NCBI GenBank assembly: GCA_029339195.1
Contig: JAPTJF010000054.1
Location: forward strand, 155,028 to 219,027
DNA: 64,000 nt
Source of the DNA: Micractinium sp. NFX-FRZ
Taxonomy: Eukaryota; Chlorophyta; Trebouxiophyceae; Chlorellales; Chlorellaceae
Direction: 5' to 3'
How positions within the stretch are numbered: position 1 is the first letter of the stretch; every line of letters starts with the position of its first letter. Under the pieces are notes generated by a model. The model was not told the origin of the DNA, did no database searches, and worked only from the letters and a program-made list of their open reading frames with translations. Shown here piece by piece: positions 47,601 to 56,614 of the stretch. Made by a program: the position numbers and the translations under genes.

Positions 47601-50600
47601 ACTGTCAAGACTTGACAACATATTTCAATGTATGACACTCGTCTGACCTCCAATCAAAGCATCACAAGGATGGCTTGCCGCACGGCAGCACCATCAATAC
47701 CAGTACTGCTCACCAACCCGCTACAATAACCACACCCGCGCACCTCTGGCAGCAGGACAAAGATTGAGTCGGTGTGGCCGTAGAGCACGCGTGCCCCCGC
47801 GCCGTGCGGCCCCAGCCGCCCCTCCCGCCCCGCTGCCTCAACAATCTCCTTGGCCCGCCTGCCCACAGGGGAGGGCGCACAAGGAAGGGCGGTGGTGGGG
47901 GAGTGGAAAGGGCTTCACAGGGAGGTCGAAGTTGGGTAGGTGAAGGGGCCAGCAAGGCAGGAGGGGACAGCTGACCAACTCGTCAACCAGCAAGCAGGCA
48001 TGACACCTGCTGCTCAACCGCCACGCCACTGTAAAACAAGGCCAGCTTGGTGCCTCTCTCTCTGCTCCCGCTTCACACACACCTGCAGCTCTGTGCGCCG
48101 ATGGCCAGGCAGCTGTCGGCGGCCTCGGGGCACTGCAGGGGGCTGATCTTGGTGGCAGTGAACCCTGCACAAGGGGGGATGGGGGTGAGGACGCCGGGAG
48201 GGAAAGGGGCTCAACGTTGCATCGCTCGAGCTGGAATGCAGCGGCCGAGCTGCTGATATATCATCCGTAGCAGGCTAGCATGACAGCGATGCACAACCAG
48301 CACAGTGCCCGCCCCCCTGTTTCCTCCACCACGCCATGCTCCGTACTGCACAGGCGCACCATACACAGCGTTGCCTGCATGCATGGAGGCAGTCGGGAGC
48401 GGAGAGGGAGGAAAGCAGAGGGGTCTGCATCCGGACGTGCAGATTTAAGCCTGCGCACAACTCTGCGCCCACATGCTCTCTTTTACTCGTAGATCTGCCT
48501 GTCGCCTGCGCATGATCTGCCACTCATCCCCTCCGCTTAAGCTGCTGCCCCTCCAATCAATGGTGAGCTCCAAGCACATTCTGCCGGCTGTTCATGTCCC
48601 CTCCCTCTCTCTGTCTCTATCCCCCATTCCTGCTATGTTGTTCTAGCGCTGCCGCCGCCCCAATCGCTTCTGAGCCAAGCGCCAGCTGCCAGCTGCGCAT
48701 CCCCTCTCCCTTTCTGCGCATGTTGCGGCACCTCTGCTGGCCCTGCTGCTTCCAGACACCTGATTGTTTTGCAATAACTGTTGTGCCAACCAGTCCGCTC
48801 ACTTGTGAGCTTCAGCGCCTTCTGCCGGCTGTCCAACACGGCACGCGCTGCGGGGTCGGTGGCCGCTTTAAGCTGCTCTCGTGCCATGCTGCAGGCAGGC
48901 AGGCAGGCAACGTAAGGGAAGGCAGGCAGCAAGGAGGCAGGATGAATGGCGGGATGGCTATGGGGAGGCAGGCAGGCGGAGGCTGACATGTCAGCGCCTG
49001 CAGGAGCCGCCATGCAGGGAAGACTGTGCGCTGCTAGCCTATAAACCCACACGGTTTCTCAGCCGTGTAGCTGCATGGCGCCGCCCCACAAGTTCTTGCA
49101 CCGCAGGGGGTGCGCATTTTGGGCGTTGCGGGAGTGAACCCTGTGTTGCCCCTCGGGGCTTGGCACTTATTGGCACGCACCCGCGGGCGGCGACCAGGGC
49201 TGACAGGATGCCTGGGAGCACGCCACGCCGCACACCAGGCTTCACAAATGCCACGCCTTTCACAAAAAAGGCATGGATGGGGAGAGGATGGGTGGAGTAC
49301 GGGTTGTTGGGGGGGAGGGCAGATGTAGAGGGAGGAGACCACAGCGGGGTGTGTTGTCCTCATTCCAGCAGATGCAGACACCCCGGTGACATGGACAGCG
49401 ATGTAGGTGGACTGAGCTGGCGCTGCCTGAACTGGCAGTGCCGGTGAATCCCCTCTCCACATGCCACGCTTCATGCAATGCCCAAGACAAACCCCCGCAT
49501 CCGCGGCAGGCACCCGAAGCCGCGCCTGGCCGCTCCGCCCACGCCACCAGCCCCCCCCCACCTCCCGCACCTGTCGGCGTCTCTGTGAGTTGGTCTGGAG
49601 CAAAGCGAGCCCGGTCCTCCCGCAGCACCAGGGTTGAGTAGCACATGTTGTGGGCGCGGTAGATGGAGGGGTAGAGGGAGGCGAAGTCCAGCACAGCCAC
49701 CGGCTTGCGGTGCAGCCCCTGCGTGCCTGCAGATGTAGGGGTTGCACAGTGGGCGGGTCTTTAAAACAATTGCAGATCGGTTGGTGACGGGCGGGTGGGC
49801 GGACGGTGCCAAAGGGGTGCAGGCATCAGTGCGTGTGTGCTCCGTGCCACTGCGCCAGGCCAGGTGCTCGTTGAGCTGACGTGGCCCCACAGGTGACCAG
49901 GGGGCAGGAGCCACAGGCAGGTTTGTGGTCCTAGCAGCAGGTGGCACTGGCCAGCGGCAGCATGGGAGCTCTGGATTGGCGGGCCCGGGCTGTGCAGCCT
50001 CGGCCTTTAGATCCTGCTGGGGGGGCTTGCCTGCCTCATCAGGTTTCATGATGAAGGTGCTCTGAAGTGGAGGATGGGGCAGGGTGACGTGGCAAGGATG
50101 ACGTGGCAAGGGTGACGTGGCGCCCACTCCGCCCCGAGCTCCTCCTCCTTGCCGTTCTCTTTCACACCGCATTGCCCACCCCTGGCAAGTTGACACCCGT
50201 CTCTGCAACCAACAAAGTTACCACACAAACACGTGCAAGCAAGCCCACCTGCGTCAAGTCCGTCTCCTCTCGTTTGCCGGGCACAACGTAGCCCTGGCGG
50301 CGCACGGCTCGCAGCAGTATGGAGTTGACACGCTGCACCTGGGCGCTGTACATGGCCTGAGGAAGGAAGGCATTTGCAAGCAGGGAGGCAGGGAAGGGGA
50401 TCGGTGGGAGGGGGCGTGCATGCTGCACGTGGGTAGCAGCTCGCTCAGTTGTGACCCCTCCTCTCCCCTGACTGCCTGCCTAGCCCCCTAGCTGCCGGCC
50501 TCCTTGAGCCTCTCACCTGCCTGCGACATGTCGCCCACTGCCCGCACAAACTGTACCATTTCGGGCAGCCCGGCAGGTGTGCCTACTGGTCTCCCCTACC

Positions 50601-53600
50601 CCCTGCAGGGCCTGCCAGTGCGAGACCCACCTGCGACATGTTGAGCCCCGTGGCGCGTGCCGACTCAATCATCTCAGGCAGCGTGGCCAGGCGGTGCAGC
50701 AGGCAGTACACGGCGTCGCAGCGCCGCAACGCGTAGCGTGCCAAGCGCATGGCGTCTGCCTCTGCCGCCTCGGCTGCGCTGCCCAGCTGGTGGGGATGGG
50801 AGCTGGGGCCAGGCAGGCCGGGCAGGCGGGCCAGCGAGGCCAGCCGCCCCGGGCGCAGCACCTGCACAGAAGGGCGGGCGGAGGGGCGGTTGGGGGTGTC
50901 GAGCGACACGCAGGCACATTGGCAGGGCCCCGCTGCCCCGAGGAGAGGACGCCTTACGCCCAGCCAGCCAAAAAGCCTGCTGCCTGCCAGCCCCCACCAC
51001 CACCAGCACCCAGGGTGCGCACCCCTTGGCCCCCCGGTCGCGGCACAGCCTGCCCATGCAGTAACCCTGCCATGCAGGAGCGCAGAGAAAGTTCACATTC
51101 CAATGTGATTTAAAACGAAGAAAAAAATGGAAAAAAAAAAAAAAAAAACTGTTACCAGCGCCATCCTGCTCCCTCACCTCCAGCACCTGCCCCAGCAGCG
51201 TGTGCACCCCTTCCGGGCCGATCAGAGACAGCCTGCCTGCCAGCCAGCACAACACACAGCCAACAAGACAGCCAGCCACTAGAGGAGCACATCAGACATG
51301 CCTCACCTCCAGCGTCTGCCCCAGCAGCGTGTGCACCACGTCCACCAGTGAGAAGGTCTCCAGGCTCTGGGCGGTCACGCAGTGGCGCAGCACATCCACC
51401 ACCACCCGCCCCTCCATGTGCTCCGCCCTGCACCACAGCACAGGAGCGAGCATGTGTGAGCAGAAGCGCAGTGGCGCAGCACGTCCACTGCGACCCACCC
51501 CTCCACATGTTCCGCCCTGCACACGCCGGGGAAGAAAACACGAAAGTAGGGTTGGGTAGCCCAATCCACGTTCTTTGACCTGCAGGGGCGCAAGTGCAAA
51601 GGTGAGTGAGTACCGCAGCACGTCCACCACCGGCCGCCCCTCCAGGTTTCTGCCCTGCACCACAGCACAGGATCAAGGGTCGCAGTGGTGCAGCACATTT
51701 GCTACAAGCCGCCGCTCCGTACTCTCGTCCCTGCAGCTGAAGCTGTAGCATTGAGAAGCCTTCAAGGTTGGATGGGCCCACGCGAGGCACCAGCGTGCAT
51801 GTGCGCTGCCAATGCACGCATCCCCACCTTCACCACTCCACAGGCTCCAGGCTAAATGTTGTCCCACCCCGCCCCGCCCACAGGCCCCAGGCTCCTGCCC
51901 TGAAGGTCTGCTGGCTGGATGTCTTAGCACTTGCTGAGTGAGTGTGTTACCACCTCCACCCACCCCACAGGCCCCCAGGCCGCTCACCTGAAGGCCTGCT
52001 GGTTGGATGTCGTGCGCTTCTGACTAATCTCTGCCCACCTCCACCCACCCCGCAGGCCCCCAGGAAGCTCACCTGAAGGTCTGCTGGTTGGATGTCGTGC
52101 TCATGCGCGCCTGAGACCGCACCCACTGGGGGCTGCAGGGCAGGGGGGCAGGCAGACATCTCCCATCTTACAGCGGTTATGCCAGGCTGTGCACCCGTGG
52201 GTGAAGCTTACCCGGTTCAAGGCGGCGGCGAATGCAAGATTAGCGATGTAAATTTTCGCAAATGCAGAACATGAGCGCCCAGCCTTACTGTTGCTCCAAA
52301 CTCAACCAAACCCATCCTGATCTACACTACTGTGAACCTGCCATCAGCAGCGGCATGCAGCGTGCACCCAGGGCAGTGCCGCTCCACAGCCGCCCGCACC
52401 TGTACTGGGTGATTTGCTTGACGGCCAGCGGGGCAGCGATGCTGGGCAGCAGGCGCGACAGCTGCACGGGCAGCGGTTGGAAGGCGTTGTGGGCAGCTTG
52501 CATGCTTGGGAGTGCTCGGAGGGAGGGCATGCGCGCCCGCAGGCAGAAGTGCAGAGGGCGCATACTGACAGGCACAGCTGGCACAGCGTGCACAGCATGG
52601 CGCTGGGAGGCGCACCTTGAGGGCCCCCAGCTGCAGCGCCCGGAAGCGCTGCTGCAGCACAGCCAGCGTGTCGTTCACCTGCGGGGCAACACGCTTGCCC
52701 AATGAAATGCAGGTGCACTGGAGCAGTAGAGGGCTGGCCGGGTCGGGATATGCGGAGGCCTGACCACGACCTCAAAACTCACTCGAGTGGCTGCATTCCT
52801 GCCTGTTTTAATGATCGAACTCACAAGTTGGTGAGCGAGACTTCAGCACCAGCAACCACTCCTGCTCCCATCACACCACCCTGCACCCCGCCCCCAATTC
52901 CACCTGAAAGCGCACAATCACATCAGGTTCTCTTTGCCCCCAACTTCTCACCCAAAACCTGGAAAAGTGCACCCCCACCCCATGCCCACCTGGAACAGCG
53001 CAACCACATCAGGGTCAGCAGCTCGCACCATCTCCAGCCAGCTCAGCAGCATCTCGCCCTCGGACGCATACAGCAGCACGCGGCTGGCCCCGCCAGTGCT
53101 GGCCCCCATTACGCTGCGCTCTGCTGCCTCCCGGCGGCGTGCGGCAGCGGCGGGGGCCAAAAGGAACAGAAGCGACTCCCCAGGGGGGTGGGCGGGCGTG
53201 GCGCCGGGAATGATGGCGGCTGCGCGGGCGGGGCGGGGTGCCGGTGCCACTGCTGCGACCGAACTGACCACCAACTCCCCTTCTCCTTCCCCGTCTCCAT
53301 CGCCCTCCGCCTCTTCCTCATCAGACACCTCCCCTCCCACTGCTGCCGCTGCACTGGCAGGCTGGGCAGGTGCTGGCTGCTGCGCCCGCTGCCCGCCGGG
53401 GCTGGCGCTGCTGCTGGCCGTGGTGAACAGTGTGCAGGCAATCGCGACCACTGGGTCCCCTCCACCTGAGTGACCCTCTGGAGGGGCCGGCACGGGAGAC
53501 CTGCTGGCAGGGAGGCATGCATGGGAGGGGACCCCACTCAGAGAGAACTCGCGGATAGACTTCAATTAGCGGGCCCTCCTTGGTATGCATGGGAGGGACA

Positions 53601-53956
53601 GTGGGACGGTGGGGCACCTGGCGCACACTGTTGAGTCCGGAGTACTAGACAGGTCTGGCTGGTGGGGCAAGCCAAAAGGAGCTCTTCTAGTTTTCCCAGC
53701 AGCAGCGGCGGCAGCTATGCACAACCAGCAGAGCAAGCAGGCAGGCAGGTGAGAGATCAATTGCCCGTGACGCGCCGGCTGTCGGCGGTATCCAACCTCT
53801 GCCAGAGAGAGCACAGCGTGCTTGTGCTTACCTGTCCACGCCTTCCGCCGTGGCGCACACCACATCCAGCACCAGGCAGCGCAGCCCCGCAATCTCGCCA
53901 GCCTTGGCCGCCCGGGCTGCCTGCAGCGCCGCCTGCGAAGCAGACCCCTGCTGCTC

Positions 53957-54023
<67 letters not shown>

Positions 54024-56584
54024 CCTGACCTGCTTGTCAAGCTGCCACTGCCGTCGCCGCCAGCAGCCGTGGTGCCTGGGAAGGGGCTCCAAGTGGGGTC
54101 AGACAGCTGCGTGGCATCGGGCGTCAGGCAGCACACGGCATGCCAGGGCGCGCGCACTTCCAAGTCGGCGCTGCTGACGCGCTGCTGCCCCTCGGCTGCC
54201 TCCCAGGTGCCAGCTGGCAGCAGCAGCCAGGCGCCGGCGCTGACGGGGACGTCCACCTGGACTAGGCGCACGAGGGAGCAGGGAAGTGAACGAGAAGTGA
54301 CGAAGGTGGCGTGACTTGGAGGGCAACGACACTGCCTTCGCTGAAAGCGTGAGCTGATGTGGCTGATGGGCGGAGGCGTATCTAGGGGCACGCAATCTGC
54401 AGGCCGCCCCATCGGCGCCCCAAATGTGCTCAACATGTCAGCCTCCTGCCCCAGCCACACCACACACACACACACAGGCACACCTGGAAGCGCTGCAGCG
54501 GCGCCACCTCAGCTTCATACATCTCGCTGTCCAGCCACACCAGGCCCTGCAGGGGCAGGGGGCGCTTGCACCTGATGACAGCCCAGCATCACAGCGGGTG
54601 GTGCTGACGTGGCACGGAAGATGGGGAGGCCCAACCATAACCCAGCGGGCCACTCTGTCCTCGCACAGAACGCCACTGCTCTGACAGGAGAGCATCCATC
54701 TCACTCGCAAAGTCACAAGGATCCCTGCATAGCACAGCACACAGCGCAGCACAGCACGGCCATGGCCAGCAAGGCACGGCAGGGTGCAGCACAGCATGCA
54801 CAGCGCAGCGCAGCGCACCTCTGACCGCAGCATGCCGCCCATAAGTGCTGACACCGCCTTGGCTGCCGCCCTGGCGCTGGCACCTGGGCGGAGGAACAGC
54901 TGCAGGAATGTGCTGCCATCGGGGCTGTCGGGCCTGAAAAGACGAGAGGGGAGGCAGAGGAACAGGGGCGGGGGAGAGCGTGAGGGGGAGAGGCACAAGG
55001 AGGTAAGAGTGTGAGAAAGAGGAGAGCTGGCGGGACACCCCGGCGTGCTTGCATTTGAAGCAGAGATACCTTAGAGCCGTGGGCTAGCATGCCTGCAGGC
55101 AATAGGCCACGCACTCCCTCCTCTCCTCTCTACCAGTGTGCAGCAAGCGCCCCGGACCCGCCTGCCTGTAGTAGAGCAGCGGCCGGCGGTGCACGGCCTC
55201 GATGGCAGCCACCTGGTTGTGTGAGGGCAGCTTGCGGTTGAGAAGGCCCTGGGGTGGTGGCAAGGCAGCAAGGGAGAATATTTGATGACGTGGAAGCAGG
55301 GAAAGATCTTGTGTGGGGTGAGGAGCAGGGCCGGGCAGACAGACGCCAAGGGACCAGCCTCCCAGGATATGGTTGGCCCTGAATTTAAATTCCCTCTCAG
55401 GGGATGTGAAGCACTGTAACGACTAAAATAGACTAGGCGTCAGGCCATTGGGCGGGCGCGAGGAAGCTGCCTGCCTGCAGAGCCGCTGCAGAGGCGGCCG
55501 GTGTTGGGGCATGCAAGTGGGAGTGGGGTGGCGCCAGCCATTGGCAGGCGGCGGGTGCACCTCACCTGCAGCCACCTCAGGTGCTCGGCATCCCAACTGA
55601 TGGGCTCAGTGCCGCCCCCGCCAGTCTCCACCTGCAGCAACAGTAGCAGCCAAGTGTGTCAGTTTCATAAGGGTTTATCAGCAGGGTTCGCTTCGAGTGC
55701 CCTGGTGCTGACATTGGCAGCGCCTCCAGGCGCGCCACGTCCGCTCTGTGTGCCCAACCACCAGGGGGCCTTTGCTTTCCCCTTGCCTGGCGGTGCGGCG
55801 CAGCGATGTAAAAGTAGGGGCGGAAGCTGTGCAGGCGCAGCAGCGTGCTGGCGCCTTGGGCAGTCACGCCCCACACTTGATAGCCCTGCAGGCAGGGGGT
55901 GATGGCAAGACAGGGGCAGGGGGCTTAGTGTGTGCACATTCTCATTCATTTTTCATTCAATTACATTTAGGGTGCCATGTGTGGGGAAGCTCAAGGCGTG
56001 GTGGGGCAAACAGTGATGCTGGGCCCACCCCCCCGCACGCTCTCAGAGCACCCCTGTGGGAGCCTTGGTCGCTCAGCATTTGTAACCACGTGTGGCTTGC
56101 CTGGGAGCCGTCCTCCATCACATCGAGTGCCATCAGAACCAGCTCTCCCCCTGCCGGCGGCAGCGGAGGGCGCTGCCGCGGCTGCAGCGCCGCCTGCGGC
56201 GCTGCGGCCCTGCAGGGGAGGGCAAAGCGTCAGCTGGCTGTTAGTGTGCAGGAAGAGGGGTGCTGCGCATGGCATTAACACATTGTAGGCGGGTTGGCGG
56301 GCAGTGTGATCGGCCGAATGGGGAGCATCCCCATCTCGGTGCTGCCTGGGAGAAACCTGGTGCTGCCTGGAGTGAACAGGATGTGACGGGGGGCGGGGCG
56401 GGCAGGCGGGTGGGCACCCCCTGCCGGCACCACTCTCCCACCCCTCAAGCTCCCCCGCATCCTCAGCATGCCTTGGGTCGGCGCCAGGCGGCTCATAGGC
56501 CAGCTCCAGCGGCGCCTTGCCCTTGCTGAGCGCTCCTGGCGTCTGGGGCCCAGTCGGGGGCTGTTGGCGACGCCTTGGCGGCAT
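43479..56584 (-). CDS. Divergent DNA polymerase delta catalytic-subunit-like protein (B family)
   Basis: Resembles POLD1 along its whole length in about 30 exons. Start at 56584 ([17 protein letters not shown]); an in-frame Met at 56614 is an alternative. N-terminal domain: [27 protein letters not shown]. The exonuclease-like region has [15 protein letters not shown] where the family has [24 protein letters not shown] without the GYN..FD motif, and [11 protein letters not shown]. Polymerase motif A is intact ([16 protein letters not shown]). Motif B (KLT-SNAVYG-FTATK) is completed by a 15-nt microexon. Motif C is [13 protein letters not shown] instead of YGDTDS. The C-terminus keeps two four-Cys modules: CLSCRSNM...CQAC, and CRDC...[12 protein letters not shown] in the delta CysB pattern that binds a 4Fe-4S cluster and accessory subunits. 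A polyglutamine run interrupts the exonuclease part. Probably a proofreading-deficient POLD1 relative; a separate true POLD1 may exist elsewhere. Family call firm, activity uncertain. Confidence 0.85.
44440..44642. repeat. GGCA microsatellites and 25-bp tandem repeat in intron
   Basis: Two runs of GGCA units (44448-44470 and about 44575-44640) flank four copies of a unit resembling GGGGAAGACAGAGCAGGCAG, in an intron of the polymerase-like gene. Confidence 0.9.
44795..44960. repeat. Duplicated exon edge in polymerase-like intron
   Basis: The exon start (GTTGAGCAGCTTGTTCC ... CAGCTCGTAGGCCGGGG ... GCCTGCAG on the plus strand, 44807-44855) recurs at about 44900-44957 as GTTGAGCAGCTTGTCCC ... 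CAGCTTGTAGGCGGGGC ... GCCTGCAG. Confidence 0.85.
48360..48374 (-). other. 15-nt microexon encoding polymerase motif B core
   Basis: On the minus strand, GCAACGCTGTGTATG is bounded by an ATGCAG acceptor and a GTGCGC donor. The upstream exon ends ...AAGCTCACA A (GTGAGC donor, 48797) and the downstream exon starts GG TTCACTGCC (48162). Joining all three gives KLTSNAVYGFTATK, in frame, matching the family K..(A)NSVYGFT motif B. Skipping it would delete five residues of the motif without changing frame. Confidence 0.8.
50085..50120. repeat. Three evenly spaced TGACGTGG boxes in intron
   Basis: TGACGTGG occurs at 50085, 50099 and 50113, exactly 14 bp apart, in an intron of the polymerase-like gene. 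The core ACGTGG is a plant bZIP-type site; it may equally be a simple 14-bp tandem repeat. Confidence 0.75.
51132..51150. repeat. Homopolymer A run in intron
   Basis: An uninterrupted run of about 18 A residues follows a shorter A-run, in an otherwise GC-rich intron of the polymerase-like gene. No target-site duplication or retrocopy body was recognised beside it. Confidence 0.8.
51158..52100. repeat. Cluster of decayed exon-edge copies around one polymerase-like exon
   Basis: True exon at about 51307-51427 (minus, [14 protein letters not shown]...TLLGQTLE). Its acceptor-side edge has three decayed copies at about 51468-51526, 51610-51664 and 51684-51737, reading [27 protein letters not shown] and [14 protein letters not shown]. 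Its donor-side edge has one copy at about 51170-51215. The next exon upstream in the gene (end at 52071, TTSNQQTFR then GTGAGC) has donor-edge copies at about 51984-52019 and 51899-51925. Confidence 0.9.
53960..54022. repeat. CTG trinucleotide run, polyglutamine on the minus strand
   Basis: Twenty-one consecutive CTG units, read as CAG on the coding strand, give an uninterrupted Gln tract. It lies in the exon just before the vestigial exonuclease motif I of the polymerase-like protein. Confidence 0.9.
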
Positions 56585-56614
56585 GATGGCTGCTAGACCC
56601 CGCTCCTCATGCAA

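Noticed and set aside
48162..48797. Apparent deletion of polymerase motif B (NSVYG) from the polymerase-like gene
   Set aside because: Direct joining of the flanking exons loses the motif. A 15-nt segment at 48360-48374 with good splice sites restores it in frame, so the motif is judged present.
51132..51150. A-run as the tail of a processed retrocopy or retrotransposon
   Set aside because: No coding body, no target-site duplication; the neighbouring sequence is exon-edge repeats and ordinary intron.
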